64,000 nucleotides of DNA from Desulfosporosinus shakirovi (GCF_020595055.1 NZ_JAJDOO010000012.1:62001-126000); one strand, 5' to 3'. Numbered from the stretch's first letter, positions 45,910 through 56,190 are shown. The notes: generated from the sequence alone by a model not told the origin. Translations and numbers: made by a program.

Positions 45910-45938
45910 AACACCTAGAGAAAAACGGGTGTTTTTTT
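45910..45938 (+). terminator. Terminator of the FMN riboswitch expression platform
   Basis: Stem AACACC/GGTGTT with an 11-13 base loop and a TTTTTTTG tail, about 50 bases past the aptamer and 70 bases before ribD. Confidence 0.85.
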
Positions 45939-46006
45939 GTTTTCATTTTTATCTAATTTATCGCTTTTTGGAGACACTAAATCAAATAATTAGAAAGGGA
46001 ATTCTT

Positions 46007-47131
46007 ATGCACAAATCAAGTCCCTCCGATCTTAACGATGAACAATTTATGAAAAGGGCGCTCGATTTAGCGGCCATGGCATTGGGCAGGACCAGCCCTA
46101 ATCCTTTAGTTGGGTGTGTTATCGTTAAGAATGATAAGATTTTAGGTGAGGGGTTTCATCATAAGGCCGGAACCCCTCATGCCGAAATTCACGCTCTGAC
46201 AGCCGCAGGTGATCAAGCACAAGGAGCTACTGCGTATGTTACACTGGAACCGTGTTCCCATTTTGGCCGAACTCCTCCCTGTGCTGATGCATTAATCCGC
46301 GCTAAACTCAGACGGGTTGTCGTTGCCATGAAGGATCCTAATCCACTGGTCGCAGGCCGAGGTCTAGAACGCTTGCTACAAGCCGGAATTCAAGTTGACG
46401 TAGGGTTATTCTTAAAAGAAGCCTTACTTCTAAACGAAACCTTCATTAAATCAATAACTGCAGGCCTGCCATTTGTTGTTTACAAATCGGCAATGACCTT
46501 AGACGGAAAAATTGCCACAGAAACTGGGGATTCACAGTGGATAAGCAATGAAATCTCACGCCAATATGTTCATCAGCTTCGTGATCGTTATGATGTTATC
46601 CTAGTAGGCAGTCAAACCGTTCTTCAGGATAACCCTGCCCTCACTTGCCGTCTTCCCAGTGGGAAAGACCCCATTCGACTTATTGTAGATGGAAAATTAG
46701 TCATTGACGAACATGCCCAAGTGCTTACCTCTTCGAAATCCAGTCCCTGTATAATAGCCACTTCGCTTTCAGCATCGAGAGAGAAAGTTGAACGTCTGCG
46801 AAGCCTCCATCAAGTTGAAGTGTGGCAATACAATACAGAGAGATATGTCCCTTTGGAAAAGCTGATGCGTGATCTTGTCCAGCGCGGTTGGATAAGTGTC
46901 TTATTAGAAGGAGGAGGCGGACTGGCGGGTGCGCTTCTTCAAGAAAAGTTAGTCGACAAAGCAGAGTTTTTTATTGCACCTAAACTTGTTGGCGGAAAAG
47001 GTCCTTCTCCCCTTTCAGGTTTACACATCGGACGCATGGCTGATGCTATAGGGCTAGACAATCTCTGCATTGATATGAAGACAGGCGACCTGCACGTTAC
47101 AGGATATATACACCCGAAAGGTTTAGATTAG
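46007..47131 (+). CDS. ribD: RibD, bifunctional riboflavin deaminase/reductase
   Basis: Catalyses the second and third steps of riboflavin synthesis. The N-terminal deaminase domain has the zinc site His-Ala-Glu (TPHAEIHAL) and EPCSHFGRTPPC; the C-terminal reductase domain (about 150-374) has KSAMTLDGKIA, DSQWIS and LLEGGGGLAGALL. Length from the ATG at 46007 is 374 residues. This ATG has AAAGGGA 7 bases upstream; the open frame extends back into the riboswitch terminator and is not translated there. First gene of the operon. Confidence 0.95.
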   Translation: MHKSSPSDLNDEQFMKRALDLAAMALGRTSPNPLVGCVIVKNDKILGEGFHHKAGTPHAEIHALTAAGDQAQGATAYVTLEPCSHFGRTPPCADALIRAKLRRVVVAMKDPNPLVAGRGLERLLQAGIQVDVGLFLKEALLLNETFIKSITAGLPFVVYKSAMTLDGKIATETGDSQWISNEISRQYVHQLRDRYDVILVGSQTVLQDNPALTCRLPSGKDPIRLIVDGKLVIDEHAQVLTSSKSSPCIIATSLSASREKVERLRSLHQVEVWQYNTERYVPLEKLMRDLVQRGWISVLLEGGGGLAGALLQEKLVDKAEFFIAPKLVGGKGPSPLSGLHIGRMADAIGLDNLCIDMKTGDLHVTGYIHPKGLD

Positions 47132-47184
47132 GCTATTATGCTATCTATGACTTAGACCGCAGATGCATTAGGGAGGAGAAAGAT

Positions 47185-47838
47185 GTGTTTACCGGAATTG
47201 TAGAAGAACTAGGCATCGTCCGAGCCCTTCGACTCTTGCCAGAATCAGGTCAACTTACTCTTGAAGGAAAAAAGGTTCTTGATGGAACCCAAATTGGAGA
47301 CAGCATTGCTGTCAATGGAGTTTGCTTAACCGTTATTCGACTAGGTGACCGAGAATTCACAGTAGATGTAATGGCCGAATCATTATCAAAAACGAATTTG
47401 GCTGGACTAAAGAGTGGCAGTCGTGTTAATCTGGAACGAGCTTTACAGCTTCAAACCCGTTTAGGCGGACATTTAGTTAGCGGGCATGTTGACGGGGTCG
47501 GCAACATTCGTCGAATTGTTCCATGGGGCATCGCTCAAGTCTATGAAATCAATGCTCCCCCTACTCTTCTTTCATATATGTTACCGAAAGGTTCAATTGC
47601 TATTGACGGAATTTCTCTTACCACGATTGACGTAGAAGCCGATTATTTTACAGTCTCTCTGATACCCCATACTTCCAAGGAGACTACCCTGGGATTCAAG
47701 GGAATTGGAGCGAGCGTCAATCTTGAAACAGACCTTATTGGTAAATACGTTGCTCGTTTTATGGGGCTTAATGCGACTTCAAGCGATTACAAAAAGGATT
47801 TGTCACTAAGTTTTCTAGCTGAACATGGATTTATCTAA
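47185..47838 (+). CDS. ribE: RibE, riboflavin synthase alpha subunit
   Basis: Converts two lumazine molecules into riboflavin plus a pyrimidinedione. The 217 residues consist of two similar lumazine-binding beta barrels (about 1-95 and 96-195), the first opening [10 protein letters not shown] and containing [11 protein letters not shown], the second with SGHVDGVG and [11 protein letters not shown]. The start is GTG at 47185 with GGAGGAG upstream; an overlapping ATG one base earlier is out of frame. Second gene of the operon. Confidence 0.95.
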   Translation: MFTGIVEELGIVRALRLLPESGQLTLEGKKVLDGTQIGDSIAVNGVCLTVIRLGDREFTVDVMAESLSKTNLAGLKSGSRVNLERALQLQTRLGGHLVSGHVDGVGNIRRIVPWGIAQVYEINAPPTLLSYMLPKGSIAIDGISLTTIDVEADYFTVSLIPHTSKETTLGFKGIGASVNLETDLIGKYVARFMGLNATSSDYKKDLSLSFLAEHGFI

Positions 47839-47881
47839 TTCGAATCGTCCGATAGATGGAACAATGAGGAGAGTGTAAACA

Positions 47882-49084
47882 ATGTCATTTAATACAATAG
47901 AAGAAGCTTTAGAAGATATACGACAAGGTAAAATGGTTGTAATGGTAGATGACGAGGACCGCGAGAACGAAGGTGACCTTGTTATGGCTGCCGAAATGGC
48001 AACTCCAGAAGCAATTAACTTTATGGCAACCTACGGACGAGGTTTAATTTGTGTTCCGATGACCAAGGATCGAATTCATGCCTTACAACTTGAGCAGATG
48101 GTAACTAATAATACCGATCCTCATGGTACGGCCTTCACGGTAAGTGTTGATTCCGTCACAAGTTCTACTGGAATTTCCGCTTTTGAACGAGCGGAAACTG
48201 TCAAGGTTCTTGTGAACCCTCAGAGCAAACCAATCGACTTACAACGTCCCGGGCATATCTTCCCACTCCTGGCTCGAGAAGGCGGAGTTTTAGTTCGTGC
48301 AGGTCACACGGAAGGTTCTGTTGATTTAGCACGTCTTGCCGGACTGAAACCAGCAGGCCTGATTTGTGAGGTTATGAATGAAGACGGAACAATGGCAAGA
48401 GTACCAGATCTCCAATTATTTGTAGAAAAGCACAATCTTAAATTGGTTACCTTAAAAGATCTAATCAGTTATAGACGCCAAGCGGAAAAACTAATAGAAA
48501 AGGTTGAGAGTATTCAGCTCCCTACTGGTTTTGGTGAATTTCGTGCTGTAGGTTATCTCAGTATTCTTGACAAAGAAGAACATGTTGCATTAGTTAAAGG
48601 TACAGTTGACGATGGTAAACCTGTGCTGGTCAGGGTTCACTCAGAATGTTTAACCGGTGATGTTTTTCATTCCCGTCGCTGTGACTGTGGAGAGCAACTT
48701 TCTGCCGCTATGCAAGAGATTGAGCGTGAAGGACGCGGAGTGTTGCTTTATATGCGTCAAGAAGGCCGCGGAATCGGTTTATTAAATAAATTAAGAGCGT
48801 ATAAACTTCAGGAAGAAGGGAAAGACACTGTGGAGGCAAATCTCGCCTTAGGATTTCCGGAGGATCTGCGAGACTATGGCGTTGGTGCCCAAATTTTAGC
48901 CGATCTTGGAATTTCTCAAGTCCGTTTAATGACCAATAATCCACGCAAGATCGTCGGACTAGAAGGGTATGGTCTAAAAGTAGTTGAACGTGTCCCTTTA
49001 GAGATCTCGTGTAAACCAGAAAACACAAAATATCTTTGCACTAAGAAACAAAAAATGGGACATATTTTATCAGAAGTACAGTAG
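47882..49084 (+). CDS. ribBA: RibBA, DHBP synthase/GTP cyclohydrolase II
   Basis: Bifunctional enzyme feeding both branches of riboflavin synthesis. The N-terminal 200 residues are dihydroxybutanone-phosphate synthase ([32 protein letters not shown]). The C-terminal half is GTP cyclohydrolase II with zinc ligands in [11 protein letters not shown] and the RQEGRGIGL motif. The 400-residue length is standard. ATG after GAGGAG. Third gene of the operon. Confidence 0.96.
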   Translation: MSFNTIEEALEDIRQGKMVVMVDDEDRENEGDLVMAAEMATPEAINFMATYGRGLICVPMTKDRIHALQLEQMVTNNTDPHGTAFTVSVDSVTSSTGISAFERAETVKVLVNPQSKPIDLQRPGHIFPLLAREGGVLVRAGHTEGSVDLARLAGLKPAGLICEVMNEDGTMARVPDLQLFVEKHNLKLVTLKDLISYRRQAEKLIEKVESIQLPTGFGEFRAVGYLSILDKEEHVALVKGTVDDGKPVLVRVHSECLTGDVFHSRRCDCGEQLSAAMQEIEREGRGVLLYMRQEGRGIGLLNKLRAYKLQEEGKDTVEANLALGFPEDLRDYGVGAQILADLGISQVRLMTNNPRKIVGLEGYGLKVVERVPLEISCKPENTKYLCTKKQKMGHILSEVQ

Positions 49085-49152
49085 TGGAATCATTAATATT
49101 AATTGGTCGTTAAAGATAAGCTTTGTTCAGATACTGAAAGGATGGTTATAAA

Positions 49153-49614
49153 ATGAAAACTTATGAAGGTAATTTAATTGCTCAAGGGCTAAAAATCGGA
49201 ATTATTGCTGCGCGTTTTAATGAGTTTATTACAAGTAAATTAGTAGGTGGCGCAATTGATGCACTACAGCGACACGGGATAACTGAAAACAATATTGAAT
49301 TAGCCTGGGTCCCCGGAGCCTTTGAAATCCCCTTAGTTGCTCAAAGAATGGCCCTCTCTAATAACTATGATGCAGTCATATGTCTTGGTGCTGTTATTCG
49401 TGGGGCAACACCTCATTTTGACCTTGTCAGCAATGAAGTCAGTAAAGGAATTGCCCAGGTTGGCTTACAAACCGGGATACCAGTGATTTTCGGTGTCATT
49501 GCAACTGACAGTATTGAGCAGGCAATTGAACGAGCGGGAACTAAGGCAGGAAACAAAGGCTTTGACGCAGCAATGACTGCAATAGAGACAGCAAATTTAC
49601 TCAAATCATTTTAA
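49153..49614 (+). CDS. ribH: RibH, 6,7-dimethyl-8-ribityllumazine synthase
   Basis: Condenses the RibA- and RibB-derived intermediates into lumazine, the substrate of RibE; forms large icosahedral shells in related bacteria. The 153 residues include the substrate-binding stretches [28 protein letters not shown] and [14 protein letters not shown] with the catalytic His. ATG after AAAGGATGG. Last gene of the riboswitch-controlled operon. Confidence 0.95.
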   Translation: MKTYEGNLIAQGLKIGIIAARFNEFITSKLVGGAIDALQRHGITENNIELAWVPGAFEIPLVAQRMALSNNYDAVICLGAVIRGATPHFDLVSNEVSKGIAQVGLQTGIPVIFGVIATDSIEQAIERAGTKAGNKGFDAAMTAIETANLLKSF

Positions 49615-49680
49615 TGATAAACTATTTATAGCTTTAAAAAACAAAATTAATTAGAATAATATGGAGGTTTGTCCACTAAA

Positions 49681-49746
49681 AACTCCTTGTCAAATAGTAT
49701 AATCTTTATTAAACTCTTATAGGTGTCTATTTTTTGACAAGGAGTT
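49681..49746 (+). repeat. Perfect 14-bp inverted repeat covering the ribosome binding site of the sigma gene
   Basis: Arms AACTCCTTGTCAAA (49681-49694) and TTTGACAAGGAGTT (49733-49746), 38 bases apart. The right arm contains AAGGAG, 11 bases before the ATG at 49756. In an RNA covering both arms the hairpin would hide the ribosome binding site. A TATAAT at 49699-49704 lies between the arms; if it is a real -10 box the left arm would not be transcribed and the repeat would act as DNA. Confidence 0.7.
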
Positions 49747-49755
49747 GAGAGTGCC

Positions 49756-50376
49756 ATGACTTCGAACCTTCCCAACGTAGCCAAGGAGATAGCCATGCTT
49801 GAAGCTGCGCGCTCCGGCAATAAAGATGCTTTAAATGAAATTATTCAACATTATGAACCTGAAATCCGTATGATTGCTTCTAAGTATTTCTTACCTAGAG
49901 CAGACTATGAGGATTTGTTACAAGAAGGTCGAATTGCGATATATCGGGCGATTATATCGTATGACGAAGAATCCGGTATTCCCTTTCTTCATTTTTTAAG
50001 GATGGTTATTAAACGGAAACTCATCGATAGCCTTCGTAAATATACACGCCAAAAACACGCGAACCTTAATGAAGCCTATTCTCTTAATAACGTAGTTTCT
50101 GAGACAGAGGAAACAAGCTTTTTAGAATTATTACCAAACGCTGAGGACCCAGCATCAATGGTTATCGCTAACGATGAAGTCCATTCCATGATTCAAGATT
50201 TAAATAAGAATATGTCAAATCTTGAACGCTTGGTATTTGAACACTATTTCATCCAAGGATTTAAACAACGGGAAGTGTCCGAGCACTTAGGGCTTCATCC
50301 GAAATCCTTAGATAATGCAATCCAACGCATACGCCACAAAACTGCACTTTATCGTTCTAGACAAGTTGCAGGTTAA
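49756..50376 (+). CDS. Sigma-70 family RNA polymerase sigma factor, SigH-like
   Basis: A 206-residue sigma factor with region 2 (about 25-95: YEDLLQEGRIAIYRAIISYDEESGIPFLHFLRMVIKRKL split over -10 recognition) and region 4 (about 150-200: LSNLERLVFEHYFIQGFKQREVSEHLGLHPKSLDNAIQRIR type helix-turn-helix). It lacks regions 1 and 3, like SigH/sigma-30 and ECF-type factors. It is a single gene after the rib operon; no anti-sigma gene is adjacent. Its promoter set is unknown. Expression may be controlled by the inverted repeat over its ribosome binding site. Confidence 0.85.
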   Translation: MTSNLPNVAKEIAMLEAARSGNKDALNEIIQHYEPEIRMIASKYFLPRADYEDLLQEGRIAIYRAIISYDEESGIPFLHFLRMVIKRKLIDSLRKYTRQKHANLNEAYSLNNVVSETEETSFLELLPNAEDPASMVIANDEVHSMIQDLNKNMSNLERLVFEHYFIQGFKQREVSEHLGLHPKSLDNAIQRIRHKTALYRSRQVAG

Positions 50377-50393
50377 TTTTTAAAATATTTTAA

Positions 50394-52262
50394 ATCGAGT
50401 AGGAGGCGGAGTTTCTCCACCGTCCTCTCACACCACCGTACGTACGGATCCGTATACGGCGGTTCGTTAAGCGTTGCGAATTTCCAAATATCGGTCCATG
50501 AGGCTCATTAGTCCAAGCTTTTGCCAGTATTCCTTCGTCAAGATGAAATTCAGAAGCAGGGATGCAGCCCATGGGCCTTTTCTTGTATTTGAATAGCCCA
50601 AGGCCATCCACTCTGGAGCACCATGTGCTCTAAACTCCCGAATTCTGTCTTGACTCTCTTCCATTGCTTCCATACACACATGCGTAAACGATGACGTATC
50701 CATTCGTCCATATGCCCAAGTATCTTCTTTGCGTCAGCTAGAGCATAGTAGCCCATCAAGTATTGAGAGAGTTCCTTTACCCGATCCTTCATTGGGATCG
50801 GGGTTTTCCTTTGAGTTAGTTCCCGTATTTTCTCTCTCAATCGTTCAATCGTTTTAGGGGCTAGGCGAATGCCAATTTGCTTACCTGTATAGAAGCTAAA
50901 ACCCAGAAACTTACGTTTCCAGGGACGATCTACTGAACTCTTTTCAAGGTTTACTACTAGCCTCAATTTCCCTTCCAAGTACTTGGTTATGCTATCCATG
51001 ACTCGTCTGCCTGCTCGGAAGCTCTTTACATAAATGTTCACATCATCTGCATAACGCACAAAGTTGTGCCTTCGACGTGTGAGCTCTTTATCAAAATCAT
51101 CCAACATGATGTTCCCAAGTAACGGACTCATTGGGCCTCCCTGCTGAACTCCTTCTTCCGATTTAGTTACGATTCCCCTTTGGAGTACTCCTGCTTCTAG
51201 ATACGCCCGAATGAGTTTCAGGACACGCTTGTCCTTGACCTTTCTGGCTACCCTCGACATTAGCCTATCGTGATTTACGCGGTCGAAAAATTTGGACAGA
51301 TCGGTATCAACGACGACCTTGTATCCTTGCTGGATGTAGTCCTTTGCTTGACGGACTGCGTCATGCCCCTTCTTTCCTGTTCTGAACCCGTAACTATACG
51401 GGGAGAAATCCGGATCAAAGATTAGGGTTAGTACTTGGTTTAGGGCTTGTTGAATTAGACGGTCTACAACGGTAGGTATACCTAGCAATCTTGTTCCGCC
51501 GCCGGGTTTTGGTAATTCCACTCGCCGGACTGGACTCGGTTTGTAAGTACCTTCTAGAAGAGTTTCTTTGGTTTTAGCCCAGTTTTCTTTGACATATCGC
51601 CGGAGGTCTTTTACCGTCATGCCATCTATTCCCGGGGCTCCTTGGTTTCTCTCCACCCGATGACGTGCCTGAAGCATGTTCTCTCGTTCCAATACCTGCT
51701 CCAACAATCCGATTCCTTTGTTCGGGGTTGTTCCTTTGGGTTGCGCCGTCTCAAAACTAGGCCCTTGACCTACGGCCCACTGTGTATTCACCACATTCTT
51801 CCGTAAGAAGGCTTCTTGTGAAGTTTTCTGCTGTCTCTGCTTTGAGTTCGAGCTTACCAAATTCCATCCCTCACTTATCGTTCTGGCCTTCACGTTCGTT
51901 AATTACCGAAAGCTACTATGCCGTCTGCTGACTTCTGCCACTTCAATCAAACTTCTCAGCTTGAGTTACAAAGTTACTTCGTTAGGTGGCAGATCTCCCC
52001 GGGTAAGAACGTTGTCTTTCTCTCCATCTACCTGCCTCATTTACTCCCTGCAATCTTCGACAGCATGGACTTCGTTTTGTAATGCAAACTCATCCAATTG
52101 CAAAGAGCCTTATATAAGGTTCGTGTTCCTCAGGCCGGAGATTTGCCGCTTGCTTCCTTCAGATTTCACCTCACGGTGAACACCCTTGCATTAAGCTATG
52201 GCTACTGCTGTCTTCACCTTTCGGGACTTTCACCCTAGAGACAACGCCCATGCCGGGCGCAC
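50394..52262 (-). mobile_element. Group II intron with degraded maturase
   Basis: On the minus strand the element starts with GTGCGCCCGGCATGGG at 52262, a typical 5' end of bacterial group II introns, followed by about 370 bases of ribozyme sequence, the reverse transcriptase frame, and a 3' part (about 50470-50394) with a domain V-like hairpin (CCGTATACGG / CCGTACGTACGG) and a domain VI-like stem ending CTACTCGAT. The exact 3' boundary is my estimate. The 5' end lies directly behind a terminator hairpin, the insertion habit of class C introns. Confidence 0.85.
50467..51893 (-). pseudogene. ltrA: Group II intron reverse transcriptase/maturase, frameshifted
   Basis: Reading starts at GTG 51893 and gives the RT domains (GAPGIDGMTVKDL, PKPGGGTRLLGIPTVVDR, SYGFRTGKKGHDAV, the catalytic VRYADDVNIYV) and the maturase domain X start. 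Near 50646 the frame breaks after KQWKRVKT; the expected continuation (IREFRAHGAPEWMALGYSNTRKG to YLEIRNA) lies in the next frame and ends at 50467. One missing base in GTCAAGACAGAATTC explains it. Without the last 60 residues the maturase is probably inactive unless the break is a sequencing error. Confidence 0.85.
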
Positions 52263-52299
52263 AAAATAAAGAACCGGGAATTATATTCTCGGTTCTTTA
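52263..52299 (-). terminator. Terminator of the coat-protein pair, target site of the intron
   Basis: Near-perfect hairpin with ends AATAAAGAACCG and CGGTTCTTTATT, then TT, 11 bases past the stop of the 65-residue gene. The intron begins at the next base. Confidence 0.85.
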
Positions 52300-52310
52300 T
52301 TACGCTTGAA

Positions 52311-52508
52311 CTATGCTATTCCACCACTTTGAGTTATCAATTTACTCACTTTACTATGCGCATTAGTCGCTTCGTTGGCTAAGCGTAAGTATATATCTCG
52401 TAAATTAGCATGATGAGCACGCGTGGCAAAAGTCATGTACCCAGTAGCAGCAGCCGCAGCGTCTTTTTCATAATCATAAAGCATATCCAAATCGCTAAAT
52501 TGGCTCAT
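52311..52508 (-). CDS. Small spore coat-like protein
   Basis: A 65-residue helical protein that resembles the N-terminal half of CotF-domain proteins (MLYDYEKDAAAAATGYMTFA, LRDIYLRLANEATNAHSK). In clostridial spore formers such short proteins occur in adjacent pairs and are called spore coat proteins. The ATG has an AAAGGGGG-type site. It starts 15 bases after its partner gene and ends in a strong terminator. Assignment is by resemblance only. Confidence 0.65.
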   Translation of the reverse strand: MSQFSDLDMLYDYEKDAAAAATGYMTFATRAHHANLRDIYLRLANEATNAHSKVSKLITQSGGIA

Positions 52509-52523
52509 TTTTCTACCCCCTTT

Positions 52524-52733
52524 CTATTGAATTTCTACCATTCCTTTTTTAAAATAACCTACTACATCTTCTAAACCTTTGGCTTGTTCTTTAAAGAAAC
52601 CCTTAACAGCGGTGTCTTTTGCCATTTCATTGTAAATTTGGCACTTTCTCATAGCGGTTTCGGTCTCAATTAAGCTTCGGGTTAACATGCCTTGGTCAAG
52701 GATTTTCTTCGTTTCCATATCATTTAGTTGCAT
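52524..52733 (-). CDS. Small spore coat-like protein, partner
   Basis: A 69-residue helical protein, MQLNDMETKKILDQGMLTR at its start and a C-terminal FFKEQAKGLEDVVGYFKKG, resembling the second half of CotF-domain proteins. I set the ATG at 52733, 7 bases after GGAGG, rather than the TTG one codon upstream. It forms a two-gene operon with the 65-residue gene downstream; together the pair approximates one full CotF-like domain, so a split gene is a possible origin. Confidence 0.65.
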   Translation of the reverse strand: MQLNDMETKKILDQGMLTRSLIETETAMRKCQIYNEMAKDTAVKGFFKEQAKGLEDVVGYFKKGMVEIQ

Positions 52734-52954
52734 CAAGAACCCTCCTTCTGAAAAACTAATTTACATAACATTCTCAGGATGCCTAAATAATCCTTAAATT
52801 ATTCATAATAAATAAACACAAATAGTTCAAATAGATACTATGCTGGACAGGCAGGATGTTCATGAGTTAAACTGAAAAGGTACAAGGATTATTATACACA
52901 TTGTTAATAGAAACATTACATAATTTTAGGTTTTGAGAATGGAGGTATAAACAT

Positions 52955-53452
52955 TTGGAGACACCAGAATTCAAGCGTGGTTTCCGCGGGTATGATTCCG
53001 ATGCTGTTGACCAAGCGTGGGCAGAAAGCGAACGACAACTATCTGAAGCAAATGCAGCTAACAAGGAACTGCGCTTACAGATTAACAGTTTAAGGGAACA
53101 AAATTCAGAATGGGGAAATCGCCTCAAGTATTATGAGCAGATTGAAAAAGATCTAAGAGATGCCCTTGTAAGCGCCCAAAGAATCGCTAATCAAGTAAAA
53201 GATGAAGCAACAATACTGGCAGAAGAGCTTCTTCAATCCGCTCGCAGCGAGAGTGAAGTCATACTAAGTAAAGCAGCGCATCTTTCGGAGTCCAAGGAAA
53301 TCGAAGCAGACAATATGCTCATTGAAAAGCGGATGGAAATTGTACAACTAGAGGAACAGATTCAAGGACTGATTGAGCAAAAAACGGAACTACAGACTCT
53401 CGTTGATCAAGTCAGGCAATATTTGGATAAAATCAAGGACTTAATTATGTAA
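52955..53452 (+). CDS. DivIVA-domain coiled-coil protein
   Basis: A 165-residue cytoplasmic protein. The first 20 residues (TPEFKRGFRGYDSDAVDQ) match the membrane-curvature-sensing N-terminus of DivIVA/GpsB proteins, and nearly all the rest is predicted coiled coil with heptad-like Leu/Ile/Glu spacing. These proteins organise poles, septa or spore envelope assembly. TTG start with GGAGG 9 bases upstream. It is a single gene, divergent from the coat-like pair and convergent with clpB through a shared terminator. Confidence 0.85.
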   Translation: METPEFKRGFRGYDSDAVDQAWAESERQLSEANAANKELRLQINSLREQNSEWGNRLKYYEQIEKDLRDALVSAQRIANQVKDEATILAEELLQSARSESEVILSKAAHLSESKEIEADNMLIEKRMEIVQLEEQIQGLIEQKTELQTLVDQVRQYLDKIKDLIM

Positions 53453-53470
53453 ATAATATTCCATAGATGT

Positions 53471-53521
53471 AAAGGCAGAATCCCTTGACTAATTTTCATT
53501 AGATCAAGGGATTCTGCCTTT
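53471..53521. terminator. Bidirectional terminator between the DivIVA-type gene and clpB
   Basis: Perfect 18-bp stem AAAGGCAGAATCCCTTGA with its complement, 15-base loop, and A/T runs on both sides. It ends both converging transcripts. Confidence 0.9.
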
Positions 53522-53529
53522 AATTATTA

Positions 53530-56136
53530 TTAACTCACTTTATCTTTAAAGGGAGAAAATGAATAGTTCCCCAATTCGTCAACATCGACAAAAATATCTT
53601 GCCCTTCCTTAAATTCTCCTTTCAGAAGTTTGAGAGCCAAAGAGTTCTGCAAACGTTGTTGAATCACTCGTTTAAGAGGCCTTGCTCCGTAAATTGGGTC
53701 ATACCCTTCATTCGTAAGTTGTTCCTTTGCCTTTGATGATAGGGTCAGTGTGAGTTTGCTTTCACTTAAGCGTTTACGTAGCTGACCAAGCTGAATATCG
53801 ACAATCTGTCCAATATGATGACGTCCAAGTGGATGAAAGATTATAATCTCATCAAGTCGATTGATAAATTCCGGCCGGAAATAGTGTCGAAGTTCTTCAT
53901 TAATGCTGGATCGCACTTCTTCCTTGCCAGCGTTGCGTTGAGTTAATTCTTGAATAGTCGGACTGGCAATATTACTGGTTAAAATCACTACTGTGTTTTT
54001 AAAATTTACTATTCGTCCCTGACCATCGGTTAACCTTCCATCATCTAGAAGTTGCAATAATATATTGGAAACATCGCTATGCGCTTTCTCTACTTCGTCA
54101 AAGAGAAGGACACTGTAAGGTTTGCGTCGGACGGCTTCTGTGAGTTGTCCCCCCTCTTCATAACCGACATACCCGGGAGGAGCTCCGATCAGTCGTGACA
54201 CAGAATGTTTTTCCATATACTCGGACATGTCAATCCGAACCATTGCTTGTTCATCATCAAAGAGGAATTCTGCCAACGCCCTTGAAAGTTCTGTCTTCCC
54301 TACCCCCGTAGGACCTAGGAAGAGGAATGAACCTAAGGGTCGATTCGGGTCTTGCAACCCTGCTCGCGCTCGACGCACGGCATCGGCAACAGCACGAACA
54401 GCTTCTTCTTGACCAATAACTCGCTGATGAATTCGATCTTCCATCTCAATGAGCTTTTGCATCTCACTTTCCATTAATTTGGATACGGGAACATGGGTCC
54501 AGGTTGCCACGATTTCCGCAATGTCTTGTTCAATTACTTCTTGTTTCAGTAAAGTATTTTTCTTATCTTGCAGTTTTTCCTCCGTGCTTTTCAGTTCTTT
54601 CTCCAAATTAGGGATTATTCCGTATTGAAGCTCTGCAGCTTTATTATAGTCAAGTTGCTGTTGAGCTTGCTCCATTAAGATACGTGAACGATCTACCTCT
54701 TCTTTTAGTTGTTGAATCCTAACAAGAGTTTCACGTTCTCCCTGCAACTGAGCCTCCATGCCAAAACGTTCTTCCTTAAGATTACCTAATTCTTCCTCGA
54801 TTTTCGCTAAGCGCTCTTTACTGGCATCATCCTTCTCTTTCCTTAAGGCTTCCCGTTCTATTTCGAGTTGCATCATTCGACGTTTAATTTGGTCTAAATC
54901 ATGAGGGTCACTAGTAATTTCCATACGCATGCGTGCACCGGCTTCATCAATTAAATCAATTGCTTTATCAGGCAGGAAGCGGTCACTAATATAACGATCT
55001 GAAAGAACAGCTGCCGCAATAATTGCCCCATCAGTAATACGTACACCGTGATGTGTTTCGTAGCGTTCTTTAAGACCGCGCAGAATTGAAATAGTATCTT
55101 CCACTGTGGGTGCTTCCACCATAATAGGTTGGAATCGCCGTTCGAGAGCGGCATCCTTCTCAATGTGCTTGCGATATTCTGCGAGTGTTGTAGCACCCAG
55201 CATACTGAGTTCTCCTCGAGCAAGCATCGGCTTGAGCATATTACTGGCATCCATTGCTCCTTCAGCTACTCCGGCTCCTACAACTGTATGCAGTTCATCA
55301 ATAAATAAGATTACATCATCACGGTCCTGGATTTCTTTGAGTACGGCTTTTAATCGTTCTTCGAACTCCCCACGATACTTAGCTCCAGCAATTAAGGTTC
55401 CCATATCTAGAGAAATCACTTGTTTATCCTTAATTGCCTCCGGAACATCTCCACGAACAATTCTTTGAGCTAAACCTTCTGCGATGGCTGTTTTACCAAC
55501 CCCTGGCTCACCAATGAGGACAGGGTTATTTTTCGTGCGTCTGGATAGAGTTTGAATGACCCTGCGAATTTCTTCGTCCCGGCCGATAACTGGATCTAGA
55601 CGTCCACGCCTTGCTTGTTGCACTAAATTAAGCCCATATTGCTCGAGCGCAGCGTAGGTCCCTTCAGGATTGGGACTCGTGACACGTTGGGTTCCCCTAA
55701 CTTCACGCAATGCTTGAAGCAATTTTTCTCGAGTCAATCCGGCTTGCTTTAGAACTTGTTGGGCAGACACTCCGGCCTTTTCCCAGATCCCAAGCAGTAA
55801 ATGTTCTGTACTGACGTACTCATCGCCAAACGGTGCCATCTCATCATGAGCAGCTACCAAAACACTGCGCAAGCGGGGAGAAATGCTCATTTGCACATTT
55901 CCGCCGTTAATTCGAGGAAAGCGGTTGATCTCTTGACGTATAGTTTGGATGATGGATCCAACTGCCATGCCTAGTTTAGTTAATACTTGAGGAACAACGC
56001 CATCACCTTGCTCTAAGAGGGTGAGTAATAGATGCTCCGGTTCAACTAGACTGTTCCCGTTGCGTTCCGCCATTATTTGGGCACCTGTGATTGCTTCCTG
56101 TGATTTTTGGGTAAAACGGTTGGTATCAAATGACAT
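53530..56136 (-). CDS. clpB: ClpB, ATP-dependent disaggregase
   Basis: Hexameric AAA+ chaperone that pulls apart protein aggregates with DnaK/DnaJ. The 868 residues include the N-domain, two AAA+ modules with Walker A motifs GEPGVGKT (about 207) and GPTGVGKT (about 607), and the ClpB-specific coiled-coil middle domain (about 405-530). No ClpP-binding tripeptide of the IGF/L type is needed or seen, as expected of ClpB. ATG after AAAAGGAG. It follows the DnaJ-type gene after 54 bases and likely shares its heat-inducible promoter. Confidence 0.96.
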   Translation of the reverse strand: MSFDTNRFTQKSQEAITGAQIMAERNGNSLVEPEHLLLTLLEQGDGVVPQVLTKLGMAVGSIIQTIRQEINRFPRINGGNVQMSISPRLRSVLVAAHDEMAPFGDEYVSTEHLLLGIWEKAGVSAQQVLKQAGLTREKLLQALREVRGTQRVTSPNPEGTYAALEQYGLNLVQQARRGRLDPVIGRDEEIRRVIQTLSRRTKNNPVLIGEPGVGKTAIAEGLAQRIVRGDVPEAIKDKQVISLDMGTLIAGAKYRGEFEERLKAVLKEIQDRDDVILFIDELHTVVGAGVAEGAMDASNMLKPMLARGELSMLGATTLAEYRKHIEKDAALERRFQPIMVEAPTVEDTISILRGLKERYETHHGVRITDGAIIAAAVLSDRYISDRFLPDKAIDLIDEAGARMRMEITSDPHDLDQIKRRMMQLEIEREALRKEKDDASKERLAKIEEELGNLKEERFGMEAQLQGERETLVRIQQLKEEVDRSRILMEQAQQQLDYNKAAELQYGIIPNLEKELKSTEEKLQDKKNTLLKQEVIEQDIAEIVATWTHVPVSKLMESEMQKLIEMEDRIHQRVIGQEEAVRAVADAVRRARAGLQDPNRPLGSFLFLGPTGVGKTELSRALAEFLFDDEQAMVRIDMSEYMEKHSVSRLIGAPPGYVGYEEGGQLTEAVRRKPYSVLLFDEVEKAHSDVSNILLQLLDDGRLTDGQGRIVNFKNTVVILTSNIASPTIQELTQRNAGKEEVRSSINEELRHYFRPEFINRLDEIIIFHPLGRHHIGQIVDIQLGQLRKRLSESKLTLTLSSKAKEQLTNEGYDPIYGARPLKRVIQQRLQNSLALKLLKGEFKEGQDIFVDVDELGNYSFSPFKDKVS

Positions 56137-56190
56137 AATCGCTCACTCCTTTTCAAGCTGGTTTCAATTTTATAGCGCTATGGTATGACA

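Noticed and set aside
45768-45956. 62-codon frame over the FMN riboswitch
   Set aside because: The bases are fully explained by the aptamer and its terminator.
45899-46006. N-terminal extension of RibD
   Set aside because: It would be translated from the riboswitch terminator; the ATG at 46007 has the ribosome binding site and the family N-terminus.
51961-52179. 72-codon frame opposite the intron 5' part
   Set aside because: It lies in ribozyme sequence on the opposite strand and has no support as a gene.
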